A DNA stretch of 64,000 bases. It comes from an uncultured Alphaproteobacteria bacterium (GTDB lineage Bacteria; Pseudomonadota; Alphaproteobacteria; UBA6615). Positions within the stretch are counted from its first letter, which is position 1. The number at the start of each line of letters is the position of its first letter. Made by a program: the position numbers and the translations under genes. The stretch covers positions 518,904 through 582,903 of the forward strand of contig CALSNJ010000002.1 of NCBI GenBank assembly GCA_943787745.1. The letters are read 5' to 3'. Positions 35,381 through 45,437 of this stretch are shown here, in pieces. The notes under the pieces are model-generated. The model did not search any database. It had not been told where the DNA came from and worked only from the letters and a program-made list of their open reading frames with translations.

Positions 35381-35860
35381 ATGAGCCGGACAAATCTTTC
35401 TGAAAAAGCCTGCACCGTGGCGCGTGCCGCTGAGGTGTTTGGAGATGTCTGGATGATGATGATCCTGCGGGAGATGTTTCTCGGCGGTCGCCGTTTTGAT
35501 GCCCTGCAGCGTCAGACGGGTGCACCAACCGCGAGTTTGAGTACACGTCTGAAACGGCTCGAGAGTGTTGGCGTGCTTCGACGCGACGCCTACAGCGAAC
35601 ATCCGCCACGATACGAATACCGGCTCACGGCGATGGGGCGCGATTTGTGGCCTATCGTCGTGAGCATGAAGGCTTGGGGCGACAAGTGGATGGGGTCGGG
35701 AGAAACGCCTGTTGAGATCATTCACAAGACGTGTGGCCACTCCGTGACGCCGCAAATGGTTTGTCCTGATTGTCATGAACCCATGCAGGCCCATGACGCA
35801 GAACCACGCCTATCAACCGCATTCGAGCAAGAACGCGAAGCCGCCAGAGGAAAATCATGA
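35381..35860 (+). CDS. HxlR-family transcriptional regulator
   Basis: The 159-residue winged-helix protein has the HxlR signature: CTVARAAEVFGDVWMMMILRE, FLGGRRFDALQRQTGAPTASLSTRLK (split in two helices), then VLRRDAYSEHPPRYEYRLTAMG. The C-terminal KTCGHSVTPQMVCPDCHEPM has three Cys and a His that may bind a metal. ATGA overlap with the nitronate monooxygenase start shows coupling, so it probably senses substrates of that enzyme. Confidence 0.9.
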   Translation: MSRTNLSEKACTVARAAEVFGDVWMMMILREMFLGGRRFDALQRQTGAPTASLSTRLKRLESVGVLRRDAYSEHPPRYEYRLTAMGRDLWPIVVSMKAWGDKWMGSGETPVEIIHKTCGHSVTPQMVCPDCHEPMQAHDAEPRLSTAFEQEREAARGKS

Positions 35861-36834
35861 AAACACGCATCACAGAAATGCTGGGTATCGAACACCCGAT
35901 TATCCAGGGTGGCATGCACTATGTTGGATTTGCCGAACTGGCGGCTGCGGTTTCGAATGCTGGTGGTTTGGGCACGATCACAGGGCTGACCCAGACGTCA
36001 GCCGGCGACCTCGCCAATGAGATCGCGAAATGTCACGACCTGACCGAAAAACCCTTCGCGGTGAACCTGACCTTTCTGCCGAGTGTTGCAGCACCGGATT
36101 ACCCCGGTTACGTGAAGGCGATCATTGACGGTGGTGTGAAGGTGGTGGAAACCGCCGGGCGCAATCCCGTGCAGGTACTGCCATATCTGAAAGACGCCGG
36201 CATTACGGTGATCCACAAATGCACGTCTGTCCGTCATTCGCTCAAAGCTCAGGAAATCGGCTGTGATGCCGTTTCCGTCGACGGTTTCGAATGTGGCGGC
36301 CATCCGGGCGAAGATGACATTCCAAATATGATCCTGCTGCCCCGGGCGGCGGATGAACTGGAAATTCCGTTTGTTTCATCCGGTGGCATGGCTGATGCGC
36401 GCTCCCTTGTGGCCTCGCTTGCCATGGGGGCGGAAGGCATGAACATGGGTACCCGTTTTATCGCGACGCAAGAAGCGCCAGTTCATGAAAAGGTGAAGCA
36501 GGCCATTGTCGCGGCCAGTGAACTCGACACGCGTTTGGTCATGCGGCCGTTGCGCAACACCGAACGTGTTCTCAACAATCCTGCCGTTGAGCGTCTTCTG
36601 GAGAAAGAAAAAGCGCTCGGGGACAAGATTGAATTCGACGACATCATGGAGGAGGTGGCCGGGGTCTATCCCAAGGTCATGCTTGATGGCGACATGGATG
36701 CCGGGGCTTGGTCCTGCGGCATGGTCGCGGGGCTGATCGATGACATCCCGACCTGTAAGGAACTGATCGACCGGATTATGACGGAGGCCGACAGCCTGAT
36801 CCGTCAGCGGCTCGAAGGCATGGCGGCGGCTTGA
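35857..36834 (+). CDS. Nitronate monooxygenase (2-nitropropane dioxygenase family)
   Basis: The 325-residue FMN-dependent TIM-barrel enzyme begins MLGIEHPIIQGGMHYVG and contains VSVDGFECGGHPGEDDI (GGH catalytic His), PFVSSGGMADARSLVASLAM and GAEGMNMGTRF of the FMN phosphate site. It oxidises nitronates such as propionate-3-nitronate. Its start overlaps the hxlR stop. NMO-family members also include FMN enoyl reductases, so exact chemistry is not certain. Confidence 0.9.
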   Translation: MKTRITEMLGIEHPIIQGGMHYVGFAELAAAVSNAGGLGTITGLTQTSAGDLANEIAKCHDLTEKPFAVNLTFLPSVAAPDYPGYVKAIIDGGVKVVETAGRNPVQVLPYLKDAGITVIHKCTSVRHSLKAQEIGCDAVSVDGFECGGHPGEDDIPNMILLPRAADELEIPFVSSGGMADARSLVASLAMGAEGMNMGTRFIATQEAPVHEKVKQAIVAASELDTRLVMRPLRNTERVLNNPAVERLLEKEKALGDKIEFDDIMEEVAGVYPKVMLDGDMDAGAWSCGMVAGLIDDIPTCKELIDRIMTEADSLIRQRLEGMAAA

Positions 36835-36956
36835 TCTGATGATTATTTCATATCCGGGGTCTTGAACCCCATGCCGGAATGCGAGAGACCTACAGGGAAA
36901 TCTTTGGTCTGTGACCAACACCTATAAACATCAATCCGAAATTCAGGGAACTGAAC

Positions 36957-38399
36957 ATGACCAACGCCTATCCAAATACAGAACTCCACATCAATGGTAA
37001 GTGGACCGCTGCAGCCGGCGGGGAGACGCTGGATGTTCTCAACCCAGCCACAGAAGAGCCCATTGGCAACGTTGCCCATGCGCGCATCGCCGATCTGGAT
37101 GCCGCGCTTGAGGCCGCAGAGGCTGGTTTCCGCGTTTGGAAACAGGTTCCGGCTCTGGAGCGCTACAACGTCATGCGCAAGGCCGCCAATCTTGTCCGTG
37201 AGCGCGCAGACGAGATCGCAGCCATGATGACAATGGAACAGGGAAAACCCATTGGTGAAGCCATGGGCGAGACGATGTTCGGCGCCGACATTATTGATTG
37301 GTTCGCCGAAGAAGCACGTCGGACCTATGGTTGGGTGATACCGGCCCGGATGGGGGGCGTGACCCAGATGGTCGTCAAGGAGCCGGTCGGCCCCGTGGCA
37401 GCGTTCACACCCTGGAATTTCCCGATCAATCAGGCCGTCCGCAAGCTTTCGGGCGCTGTGGCTGCAGGTTGCTCGATCATTTTGAAAGGCCCGGAAGAGA
37501 CTCCTGCCAGCTGTGCCGCACTTTTTCGCGCTTTCGTCGATGCCGGCCTGCCCGATGGTGTGGTCAATCTGGTGTACGGCATTCCGTCTGAAATTTCCGA
37601 GTATCTGATCCCGCACAAGACGATACGTAAGGTCACGTTCACCGGTTCAACCGCAGTCGGCAAGCAGTTGGCTGCCATGGCGGGCGAGCACATGAAGCGT
37701 GTCACGATGGAGCTCGGCGGACATTCCCCGGCCATCGTGTTTGAAGATGCAGACGTCGAAGTGGCGCTTAAGGTGCTGACCGCCAACAAGTTCCGTAATG
37801 CCGGTCAGGTTTGTGTGTCGCCGACGCGTTTCCTCGTCCATGAGAAGCACTACAAGCGTTTCGTCGAGGGCTTCACCGAGTTTGCCGCGAATCTGCCCGT
37901 CGGCGACGGCATGGATCCGGCCAACAAGATGGGCCCGCTCGCACATGACCGTCGTGTCGATGCCATTGAAGGTTTTGTCTCCGATGCCGTCGCGAAGGGC
38001 GCAACCCTGCAGACAGGCGGCAAGCGGAAGGGCAACAAGGGCTACTTCTTTGAGCCGACCGTGATGACCGATGTTCCGATGGACGCGCGCATCATGAATG
38101 AAGAGCCATTCGGTCCGGTTGCGCCGATCTCCTCGTTTACGGATTTTGACGCAGTGGTAGCGGAGGCCAACCGGCTCGATTACGGGCTCGCAGCCTATGC
38201 CTACACAACGTCAGCAAAAACAGCCGAAGCAATTGGTTCCGCATTTGAAAGCGGCATGGTCTCGATCAACCATCATGGTCTTGGACTGATCGAAACGCCG
38301 TTCGGCGGGGTCAAGGATTCTGGTTATGGCTCGGAAGGCGGCTCGGAAGCCATTGATGCCTATCTCAACACCAAGTTCATCACCCAGGCTGGCCTCTAG
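36957..38399 (+). CDS. gabD: NAD(P)-dependent succinate-semialdehyde dehydrogenase-like aldehyde dehydrogenase
   Basis: The 480-residue aldehyde dehydrogenase has general base Glu in MELGGHSPAIVFEDAD (~250-265) and nucleophilic Cys in NAGQVCVSPTRFLVH (~287-301). FTPWNFPINQAVRKLS and VTFTGSTAVGKQLA are typical of SSADH. The N-terminal ELHINGKWTAAAGGET is usual for GabD. It oxidises succinate semialdehyde to succinate in GABA catabolism; other semialdehydes are possible. No gabT or GABA transporter lies nearby. Ends at the terminator at 38425. Confidence 0.9.
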   Translation: MTNAYPNTELHINGKWTAAAGGETLDVLNPATEEPIGNVAHARIADLDAALEAAEAGFRVWKQVPALERYNVMRKAANLVRERADEIAAMMTMEQGKPIGEAMGETMFGADIIDWFAEEARRTYGWVIPARMGGVTQMVVKEPVGPVAAFTPWNFPINQAVRKLSGAVAAGCSIILKGPEETPASCAALFRAFVDAGLPDGVVNLVYGIPSEISEYLIPHKTIRKVTFTGSTAVGKQLAAMAGEHMKRVTMELGGHSPAIVFEDADVEVALKVLTANKFRNAGQVCVSPTRFLVHEKHYKRFVEGFTEFAANLPVGDGMDPANKMGPLAHDRRVDAIEGFVSDAVAKGATLQTGGKRKGNKGYFFEPTVMTDVPMDARIMNEEPFGPVAPISSFTDFDAVVAEANRLDYGLAAYAYTTSAKTAEAIGSAFESGMVSINHHGLGLIETPFGGVKDSGYGSEGGSEAIDAYLNTKFITQAGL

Positions 38400-38424
38400 G
38401 TCAGTCCGACACCCAGATACAGAG

Positions 38425-38452
38425 AAGGCCGCCCTTCGGGGCGGCCTTTTTC
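38425..38452. terminator. Strong bidirectional rho-independent terminator
   Basis: A perfect 10-bp stem AAGGCCGCCC / GGGCGGCCTT with a TTCG tetraloop is followed on the plus strand by TTTC; A-rich bases precede the left arm. It sits between gabD (plus) and erpA (minus), which converge, and can end both transcripts. Confidence 0.9.
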
Positions 38453-38473
38453 GTGTTGGGATGTGTTTGAGGA

Positions 38474-38845
38474 CTAGAAGACCGAGAACGAGGATCCACA
38501 GCCGCATGATGATGTGGCGTTCGGGTTTTCCAACGTGAAATGGGTGCCGCCGAGGGATTCCACGAAGTTGAGGACCGCGCCGTCGATGAATTCGAGAGAT
38601 GCAACATCGACCACAACCTTCACACCATCGGTCTCGAAGGTTTTGTCGTCGTCATTGGACTTATCATCGAAATCAAAGCTGTAGGTGAAGCCAGAGCAAC
38701 CACCACCATTGACGGTAATGCGCAGCATCTGATCATTGTTGCCCTCGGCCTCGATCAGGCTGGAAAGCTGTTTCACAGCACTTTCGCTCAAGCCAACACC
38801 GGCGGGCGCTTCGGAGTCGTTCGGAATGGTCGCTGATTCGCTCAT
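38474..38845 (-). CDS. erpA: Iron-sulphur cluster insertion protein ErpA/IscA family
   Basis: The 123-residue A-type carrier has the three conserved Cys: [15 protein letters not shown] and [12 protein letters not shown] at the C-terminus. The N-terminal part [17 protein letters not shown] is usual. A-type proteins pass Fe-S clusters to apo-enzymes. It is divergent from dgt, an arrangement seen in other alphaproteobacteria. Confidence 0.93.
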   Translation of the reverse strand: MSESATIPNDSEAPAGVGLSESAVKQLSSLIEAEGNNDQMLRITVNGGGCSGFTYSFDFDDKSNDDDKTFETDGVKVVVDVASLEFIDGAVLNFVESLGGTHFTLENPNATSSCGCGSSFSVF

Positions 38846-38943
38846 GGGCGTTATGTTACCTCAATTCCCTCAGTTATTTAGTCATAACCTGCGAATTGTC
38901 AAATTTCCGTTGCAATCGGTGCGTGCACACGTACTTTCCGCAA

Positions 38944-40170
38944 ATGTCTGAAACCCCTGCCGATCTCAAGCTCACACCCGCGGGCCCTGACCATTACGGT
39001 CCGGTACTGGCGCCTTATGCCTGCGATCCATTGGCAACGCGGGGCAGGTTCCACGCGGAGCCCGAAAGCGGATATCGCAGCTGTTACCAGCGCGATCGCG
39101 ACCGGATTATTCATTCCAGCGCGTTCCGGAGGCTTAAGCACAAGACACAGGTCTTCGTTTATCACGAGGGCGATTACTACCGCACGCGTCTCACACATTC
39201 GCTGGAGGTCGCTCAAATTGCGCGCACTGTCGCGCGGGCCCTGGGTTTGAATGAAGATCTGGCTGAGGCGCTCGCGCTGGCCCATGACTTTGGTCATACG
39301 CCTTTCGGTCATGCCGGGGAGGATGCTCTGGATGCAGCCATGGCGCCATTCGGCGGATTTGACCACAACGCGCAGACACTCCGTATCCTGACCAAACTTG
39401 AGGAGCGGTATCCGACTTTTGATGGCCTGAACCTGACTTGGGAGACTCTCGAGGGAGTGGTGAAACACAATGGCCCCCTGACAGGGCACCATGCGGTGTC
39501 TGAGCGTGCTTTACCCGCTGCCATCGTGGAATACGTGTCGGATCACGATCTCGAACTTGATACCTATGCCTCGGCGGAAGCGCAGGTGGCCGCGATTTCG
39601 GATGATATCGCCTATAACAGCCACGATATCGACGATGGATTGCGGGCCGGACTGTTCGATCTGGAAGATTTGCGTGAATTGCCGCTTGTCGGGCCGGCTT
39701 TCGAGGCAGTTCAGGCTGCGCACGGGGATATAGACCGTACGCGCTTCATTCATGTTGGAATCAGCCAGATGATTGGCGCCATGGTGGCTGATGTTCTTGC
39801 AGAAGCCCGTCGTCGTTTGGCAGAGAGCAATGTCGGGTCTCCCGAAGAGGTTCGGGCGCTTGATCACGCCGTTGTGGGGCTGTCAGACGAGATTGCAGAG
39901 GCAGATCGCGCGGTTAAAGCCTTCCTGCACGAAAACATGTATCGCCATTACCGGGTAAACCGTATGACCTCAAAGGCACGGCGGGTGGTCACCCAGATGT
40001 TCGACCTGCTGTTCCATGAGCCGGAGTTGTTGCCGACGGCATGGCGCGCGCGCGCGCAGGAAAAAGACGAACATGGGCGTGCCCGTGTGATCGCCGACTA
40101 TATTGCTGGCATGACAGATCGTTATGCCCTTGAATTGCACCGTAAGCTGTTTGATCCGGAAGTTATTTAA
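38944..40170 (+). CDS. dgt: Deoxyguanosinetriphosphate triphosphohydrolase-like HD-domain protein
   Basis: The 408-residue dNTPase-family protein contains [19 protein letters not shown], then [19 protein letters not shown] (first HD His) and [20 protein letters not shown] (HD). NYN-type metal ligands are completed by the later [14 protein letters not shown]. It hydrolyses dNTPs to nucleoside and triphosphate, helping keep pools balanced. ATG 38944 replaces an upstream TTG. Its stop overlaps the argS start by one base (TAATG). Confidence 0.92.
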   Translation: MSETPADLKLTPAGPDHYGPVLAPYACDPLATRGRFHAEPESGYRSCYQRDRDRIIHSSAFRRLKHKTQVFVYHEGDYYRTRLTHSLEVAQIARTVARALGLNEDLAEALALAHDFGHTPFGHAGEDALDAAMAPFGGFDHNAQTLRILTKLEERYPTFDGLNLTWETLEGVVKHNGPLTGHHAVSERALPAAIVEYVSDHDLELDTYASAEAQVAAISDDIAYNSHDIDDGLRAGLFDLEDLRELPLVGPAFEAVQAAHGDIDRTRFIHVGISQMIGAMVADVLAEARRRLAESNVGSPEEVRALDHAVVGLSDEIAEADRAVKAFLHENMYRHYRVNRMTSKARRVVTQMFDLLFHEPELLPTAWRARAQEKDEHGRARVIADYIAGMTDRYALELHRKLFDPEVI

Positions 40171-41927
40171 TGAATGTATTCAGTGCCTTTAAGGCGAATA
40201 TTGAGAAAGAAATTAAAATCATGATCGCCAATGGCGATCTTCCGGACGACACGAATTCAAGCCGGGTTTCGGTCGAACTGCCGCGTGATCCAAGTCACGG
40301 GGATCTATCGACCAATGCCGCCATGGTTCTCGCAAAACCTGCGGGGTTAAAGCCCCGGGATCTCGCCGAGACGATCGCCGAACGCCTCAAAGCCTATGAT
40401 TCGGTCGAAAGTTCTGAAGTTGCCGGGCCAGGTTTCATAAATCTTCGTTTGTCCGACAATTTCTGGTGTCAGCGTCTGATTGAAATACTGCAGGCAGGAA
40501 CCGATTACGGCTCCGGCGAACTCGGTCAGAACCGCGCCGTAAACGTCGAATACGTTTCGGCCAATCCAACCGGACCTTTGCATGTCGGTCACGCACGGGG
40601 CGCTGTCGTTGGTGATGTGCTGGCCTCACTGCTCGCGAAAGCCGGGTTTGCGGTCACGCGGGAGTATTACATCAACGATGCTGGCGGTCAGGTCGATGTA
40701 CTCGCGCGATCGGCTTATCTGCGCTATCGCGAAGCATTGGGAGAAGATATCGGCGAAATACCCGAAGGGCTCTATCCCGGCGAATATCTGAAACCTGTTG
40801 GTGAATCGCTCGTTGCCCGTGACGGGGACAAATGGCAGAACGCGGACGAGGTGGATTGGCTCCCGGAAATCCGGGAAGTTGCTGTTGACGCCATGCTGGA
40901 CCTGATCCGCGATGATCTTGGGGTGCTCGGTATCGCCCACGACCTGTTTTCGTCTGAACGCGCGCTGGTGGAAGCCGGGGCCGTCGATACGGTGATGAAA
41001 ACACTGGAGGCAGATGGCCTGCTTTACGTCGGCACGCTGGAGCCACCAAAGGGCAAATTGCCCGACGATTGGGAAGAGCGCCCGCAAACTCTTTTCAAAG
41101 CTTCGGAATTTGGTGACGACACAGATCGTCCATTGATGAAATCAGACGGTTCATGGACATATTTCGCCAGTGATCTCGCTTACCATCAGGACAAGTACCA
41201 ACGCGGTTTCCCGGTCATGATTGATGTCTGGGGAGCCGATCACGGGGGCTATGTGAAGCGGGTGGCGGCTGGCATCAAGGCTTTGACGGGTGATGAAGGA
41301 GAGTTGGACGTCAAACTCTGCCAGATGGTCCGTCTGCTCGAGAACGGCGAGCCCGCTAAAATGTCGAAACGGTCAGGCAATTTCGTGACCTTGCGCGACC
41401 TTGTCGAGGCGGTTGGCAAGGATGTTGTGCGGTTCATCATGCTGACGCGCAAGAATGATGCGCCATTGGATTTCGACTTGGTGAAAGTGCGCGAGCAAAG
41501 CCGCGACAATCCGGTGTTCTATGTCCAATACGCCCATGCACGGTGCCATTCGGTGGCCAACATGGCGCAGGACGCGTTTCCCGGAGCCGATTTCACGACC
41601 AAGAGCTTGATCGAAGCAGACCTGTCTCAGTTGACCGACTCGGATGAGCTTGCGTTGATCAGAGCGCTCGCGGCGTGGCCCCGCACGGTAGAAGGGGCCG
41701 CAGAAGCGCACGAGCCGCATCGCTTGGCGTTTTATCTCTACGACCTTGCTGCAGCATTTCATGCACTATGGAGCAAGGCACGCGAGGAACCAGGCCTTCG
41801 GTTCGTGATAGCCGACGATCAGGAATTGACGCGGGCCCGCATGGCGCTGGTTCGTGCGGTACAAACAGTGATTGCCTCCGGGCTCGGCGTGATGGGCGTT
41901 ACCCCGGTCGACGAATTGCGGGAGTGA
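40170..41927 (+). CDS. argS: Arginyl-tRNA synthetase
   Basis: The 585-residue class I synthetase has the HIGH-type motif [20 protein letters not shown] (~130-149), the KMSK loop [15 protein letters not shown], and the C-terminal DALR anticodon-binding domain ([16 protein letters not shown]). The N-terminal domain [20 protein letters not shown] is also usual. Its start is coupled to dgt (TAATG) and the SPOR gene follows in 9 nt. Confidence 0.97.
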   Translation: MNVFSAFKANIEKEIKIMIANGDLPDDTNSSRVSVELPRDPSHGDLSTNAAMVLAKPAGLKPRDLAETIAERLKAYDSVESSEVAGPGFINLRLSDNFWCQRLIEILQAGTDYGSGELGQNRAVNVEYVSANPTGPLHVGHARGAVVGDVLASLLAKAGFAVTREYYINDAGGQVDVLARSAYLRYREALGEDIGEIPEGLYPGEYLKPVGESLVARDGDKWQNADEVDWLPEIREVAVDAMLDLIRDDLGVLGIAHDLFSSERALVEAGAVDTVMKTLEADGLLYVGTLEPPKGKLPDDWEERPQTLFKASEFGDDTDRPLMKSDGSWTYFASDLAYHQDKYQRGFPVMIDVWGADHGGYVKRVAAGIKALTGDEGELDVKLCQMVRLLENGEPAKMSKRSGNFVTLRDLVEAVGKDVVRFIMLTRKNDAPLDFDLVKVREQSRDNPVFYVQYAHARCHSVANMAQDAFPGADFTTKSLIEADLSQLTDSDELALIRALAAWPRTVEGAAEAHEPHRLAFYLYDLAAAFHALWSKAREEPGLRFVIADDQELTRARMALVRAVQTVIASGLGVMGVTPVDELRE

Positions 41928-41936
41928 GGCAAGGAC

Positions 41937-42845
41937 ATGAGCGACCCAGAAATTATTGGTCCCAACGACAAGTTTGACGATCCATTTGCAGACGAACCGT
42001 TTGCCGAACCAAATACGGGCATGAGCAGGCGCGCCAAATTATTTGCTGGTGGCGCGATCCTGATCGGATTGGTTTCGGTCGTCGTTGTTGGATGGTTTGC
42101 ATTTCAGCAAGGTATTCGTTCAGGCGCCGAAGAAGCTGCCCCCGTGGTTCGCGCTGCGAGTGAAGCGTTCAAGCGGAAGCCGGATGAACCCGGCGGCCTT
42201 GATGTGCCGCATCAGGACAAGCTGGTGTTCAACAGGTTGGCGCCAGGGCAGGTTCAAGAACCAGTCGAGCGCTTGCTCCCGCCACCCGAAGAACCCACAG
42301 AGCGCCCTCCGGCACCTGCTGTGACCGAACCCATGCCTGCCGCGCCGCCGCAACAGGTCACGGCTCCGCCATCTGATCTGCCCGAACGCGTGGTGGCCGC
42401 AACACCACCGCCTTCAGCTGTGCCTGAGCCGGCAGCTGAACCAGCTCCGCCACCGCCGCCAGCGCCTCCCGTTGCAACAAGCAAGCCCGCAGAAGTTGCT
42501 GCGGCCCCGCCGGCTGTTCCTGCACCATTCGTGCGCGAAGCCGAACCGCAGGCCGCGCCGAAACCGGCGGCAGCGCCCAAACCCGCCGCTTCGGCCGGTA
42601 AGGGCTGGAAAATTCAGCTCGCTGCCGTATCGAGCGAAGCCGCGGCGAAGAGTGAATGGTCTGGCATGAAGGCTAAAAATTCTGACCTCTTGGGCTCCTT
42701 GGCCCTCAACATCCAGACCATAAAGCTGGACCGCGGAACGTTTTATCGGATCCAGGCTGGTCCATTGGCGAATGCCGATGCGGCACGCGCACTTTGTGGA
42801 AAGTTGAAAGCGCGTAGTCAGGACTGCCTGATTGTCGCGCCCTGA
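41937..42845 (+). CDS. SPOR-domain membrane protein
   Basis: The 302-residue product has a cytoplasmic N-terminus, one TM (about 33-54, GGAILIGLVSVVVVGWFAF), a long Pro/Ala-rich periplasmic linker (~95-220) and a C-terminal SPOR domain (GKGWKIQLAAVSSEAAAKS ... GTFYRIQAGPLANADAA ... CLIVAP). SPOR binds denuded peptidoglycan at division sites. Its position between argS and nagZ is conserved in alphaproteobacteria. Confidence 0.92.
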   Translation: MSDPEIIGPNDKFDDPFADEPFAEPNTGMSRRAKLFAGGAILIGLVSVVVVGWFAFQQGIRSGAEEAAPVVRAASEAFKRKPDEPGGLDVPHQDKLVFNRLAPGQVQEPVERLLPPPEEPTERPPAPAVTEPMPAAPPQQVTAPPSDLPERVVAATPPPSAVPEPAAEPAPPPPPAPPVATSKPAEVAAAPPAVPAPFVREAEPQAAPKPAAAPKPAASAGKGWKIQLAAVSSEAAAKSEWSGMKAKNSDLLGSLALNIQTIKLDRGTFYRIQAGPLANADAARALCGKLKARSQDCLIVAP

Positions 42846-42875
42846 CATGCCGGTTCATCTTACGCGATTTGTCTC

Positions 42876-43889
42876 GTGACACCACCGCGCGCTGTTGTTT
42901 TCGGCATTGCCGGGACAATTCTGACGGCTGATGAAAAGGCGTTCCTGCGGGATGCAGATCCGCTTGGTTTCATCCTGTTTGGTCGAAATTGCGAAGAACC
43001 CGATGCCATACGAGGTTTGACGGCAGAGTTACGAAACACCGTTGGACGAGACGATGCGCCGGTCCTGATTGATCAGGAAGGCGGACCTGTCATGCGCCTT
43101 CGACCGCCGATCTGGCATGATGCACCTGCGGCACAGACCCTTGGAAACCTGTATCTTGATGACCCTGACCGCGCGATCAATGCCACACGAGCGCTTGGGT
43201 CAATGTTCGGCGCTGAACTGTTGGAATTGGGCATAGACGTCGACTGCGCGCCCGTCGCTGATCTGGCGCGACCTGAAACCACAGATGCAATCGGGACAAG
43301 AGCTTACTCTGACAATCCGCAAATAGTTGCGGTGCTGGCCCGCGCAATGGCCGAAGGACTGCAGCAGGAGGGGTGCCTGCCGGTTATCAAACACATTCCC
43401 GGTCACGGGCGGGCACAGGTCGACAGCCATCAGGTTCTCCCGCATGTATCGGCAGATAGGGAAGCGCTTCAAACTACTGATTTTTTGGTATTTGCGGAGT
43501 TGTGCGACCTGCCTTTGGGGATGAGCGCGCATGTTGTCTTTGAGGCCTTCGACCCGGATGATCCTGCGACGACCTCCAGGACAGTCATCGAGCAGTTAAT
43601 TCGCGGTCATATCGGCTTTGATGGGTTTCTGTTCAGTGACGACATTGTCATGTCGGCGCTGAGCGGGAGCCCCTCCGAACGCACGCGGCGCGTGCTCGAA
43701 GCTGGCTGTGACGCCGTCCTGCATTGTTCAGGAGAGTTGTCAGAGATGATTGATGTTGCTGCGGCAGCAGAGCCTCTTACCCATGCTTCCATGTTGCGAT
43801 GGAACAAAGCCCAGAGCGCGCGAATCCCGAAATCAGGTTACGGTGCCGGCCACTATGCGGACCAACTCGCAGAACTCCTGACCAGCTGA
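42876..43889 (+). CDS. nagZ: Beta-N-acetylhexosaminidase NagZ
   Basis: The 337-residue GH3 enzyme of the cell-wall recycling pathway removes GlcNAc from anhydro-muropeptides. It starts at GTG 42876 (MTPPRAVVFGIAG). Motifs are LGFILFGRNCEEPD, PVLIDQEGGPVMRLRPP, CAPVADLARPETTDAIGTRA, KHIPGHGRAQVDSHQVLP (catalytic His loop) and FLFSDDIVMSAL (catalytic Asp). It ends 10 nt before the M50 gene. Confidence 0.93.
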   Translation: MTPPRAVVFGIAGTILTADEKAFLRDADPLGFILFGRNCEEPDAIRGLTAELRNTVGRDDAPVLIDQEGGPVMRLRPPIWHDAPAAQTLGNLYLDDPDRAINATRALGSMFGAELLELGIDVDCAPVADLARPETTDAIGTRAYSDNPQIVAVLARAMAEGLQQEGCLPVIKHIPGHGRAQVDSHQVLPHVSADREALQTTDFLVFAELCDLPLGMSAHVVFEAFDPDDPATTSRTVIEQLIRGHIGFDGFLFSDDIVMSALSGSPSERTRRVLEAGCDAVLHCSGELSEMIDVAAAAEPLTHASMLRWNKAQSARIPKSGYGAGHYADQLAELLTS

Positions 43890-43899
43890 CGCGGATCGC

Positions 43900-44583
43900 A
43901 TGGATATCAACGAAATTCTTTATCTTGCGTCGATCTGGGTTTTGCCCGTCCTGTTGGCAATCACGATGCATGAAGCTGCACATGGATGGGCAGCCTGGAA
44001 GCTCGGAGACGACACGGCCAAGCTTCAGGGGCGGGTCACATTCAATCCGCTTTCGCATATCGATATGTTCGGAACCATCATTCTTCCCGGTCTTTTGATC
44101 ACACTGGGCGGAGTTCTGTTTGGCTGGGCAAAGCCGGTTCCGGTGAATTTTAGCCGACTCGGACATCCGCGGCGCGACATGGTGCTGGTTGCGGCAGCAG
44201 GCCCGGCGATCAATATCGGCCTTGCGGTTGTCTCAGCAATTGGCCTTCATTTCGTTCAGTTTCTCAGTCCTGACGCGGGTGAATGGGCAGCGCGAAACCT
44301 GATTAATTCAATTAATCTCAATCTGTTACTGGCAATATTTAATATGTTGCCTTTGCCCCCGCTGGATGGTGGGCGGGTTGCGGTCGGTATCCTTCCTTAC
44401 AAACTTGCAGTGCAGCTTGCAAAATTGGAGCGGTACGGTTTGTTTATTCTGATAGGACTGATCTTTATCCTGCCGATGGCGGGCCGTGAGCTGGGAATTG
44501 ATCTGAACATCTTTCGCTGGCTTGTCGGTGTTCCGCTGGAATTCTTGCGAGGCGTTCTGCTCAACGCCGTTGGATTGATATGA
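43900..44583 (+). CDS. Site-2-protease-family (M50) membrane metallopeptidase
   Basis: The 227-residue polytopic product has the zinc motif ITMHEAAHGWAAWKLGD (HExxH, ~25-29) and the second motif FNMLPLPPLDGGRVAVGILP (NxxPxPPLDG). It belongs to the SpoIVFB/YdiL-like short S2P group without a PDZ domain. It probably cuts membrane proteins in regulated proteolysis. The stop overlaps the scpA start (ATGA), an odd link between an S2P and SMC-partner genes. Confidence 0.93.
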   Translation: MDINEILYLASIWVLPVLLAITMHEAAHGWAAWKLGDDTAKLQGRVTFNPLSHIDMFGTIILPGLLITLGGVLFGWAKPVPVNFSRLGHPRRDMVLVAAAGPAINIGLAVVSAIGLHFVQFLSPDAGEWAARNLINSINLNLLLAIFNMLPLPPLDGGRVAVGILPYKLAVQLAKLERYGLFILIGLIFILPMAGRELGIDLNIFRWLVGVPLEFLRGVLLNAVGLI

Positions 44584-45437
44584 GCGAGACCACAGAAAAC
44601 TTCGAACAGGCTGTTCCGGATTATCAGGCTGCTGCGGGTGCGGCACTGGATCCGCATGAGCTTGTCGTCAATCTTGAGGGATTTGAAGGTCCACTTGATC
44701 TGCTGCTCTCGCTTGCCCGCGATCAGAAGGTCGACCTGACCAAGATTTCGGTTCTGGCGCTCGCTGAGCAGTACCTGACTTTTATCAACGAGGCCAAAGA
44801 ACTCAGGCTGGAAATCGCGGCTGATTATCTGGTGATGGCGGCCTGGCTTGCCTACCTGAAGTCGCGTTTGCTGCTCCCCGTTGAAGTCACCGAAGGTGAG
44901 GAGCCAACGGCGGCAGAGATGGCCGCCGCGCTGCAATTTCAGCTGCAGCGTCTGGAATCCATGCGCAAAGCCGCCGAAACCCTGTTTGGCCTCCCTCTGT
45001 TGGGGCAAGATGTGTTTTCACGTGGTGCGCCGGAAGGCATACGCGTTATCACCCGTCCGATCTATGAAGCCTCGCTGTTTGAGATGTTGGAGGCTTATGG
45101 CTCCATTCAGCGGCGCGGCAAGGTTGAAACATTGACAATTGAGCAGTTTGAGCTGTTCTCCATGGACGACGCGCTTGGGCGTCTACGTGCCATTCTGGGG
45201 AAAATGCCGGATTGGGCGACACTCTCAAGTTTTTTGCCCGAAGGACTGCTGCAGGGTCTTCCGACACGAGCCGCGATCGCCGCAACATTCGCCGCCAGTC
45301 TGGAACTCGTGCGCGACGGACATGCCGAGATCCGTCAGGACGAGCGGTTTGGACCGATTTATTTCCGCAGTCGCCCGGAAGACGCAGAAAACACAACAGA
45401 GCCAGCAGGGGAAGCTAGCCTTGACGATCAATCCTGA
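44580..45437 (+). CDS. scpA: Segregation and condensation protein A
   Basis: The 285-residue kleisin has LEGFEGPLDLLLSLARDQKVDL (N-terminal helix binding SMC; the segment spans ~34-55), DYLVMAAWLAYLKSRLLLP and a C-terminal winged helix (VEIRQDERFGPIYFRSR region). With ScpB and SMC it compacts the chromosome. The start is coupled to the M50 stop; ScpB overlaps its end. Confidence 0.94.
   Translation: MSETTENFEQAVPDYQAAAGAALDPHELVVNLEGFEGPLDLLLSLARDQKVDLTKISVLALAEQYLTFINEAKELRLEIAADYLVMAAWLAYLKSRLLLPVEVTEGEEPTAAEMAAALQFQLQRLESMRKAAETLFGLPLLGQDVFSRGAPEGIRVITRPIYEASLFEMLEAYGSIQRRGKVETLTIEQFELFSMDDALGRLRAILGKMPDWATLSSFLPEGLLQGLPTRAAIAATFAASLELVRDGHAEIRQDERFGPIYFRSRPEDAENTTEPAGEASLDDQS

Noticed and set aside
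42254-42580. Gly-rich minus-strand frame in the SPOR gene
   Set aside because: It is the antisense of the Pro/Ala-rich linker codons.
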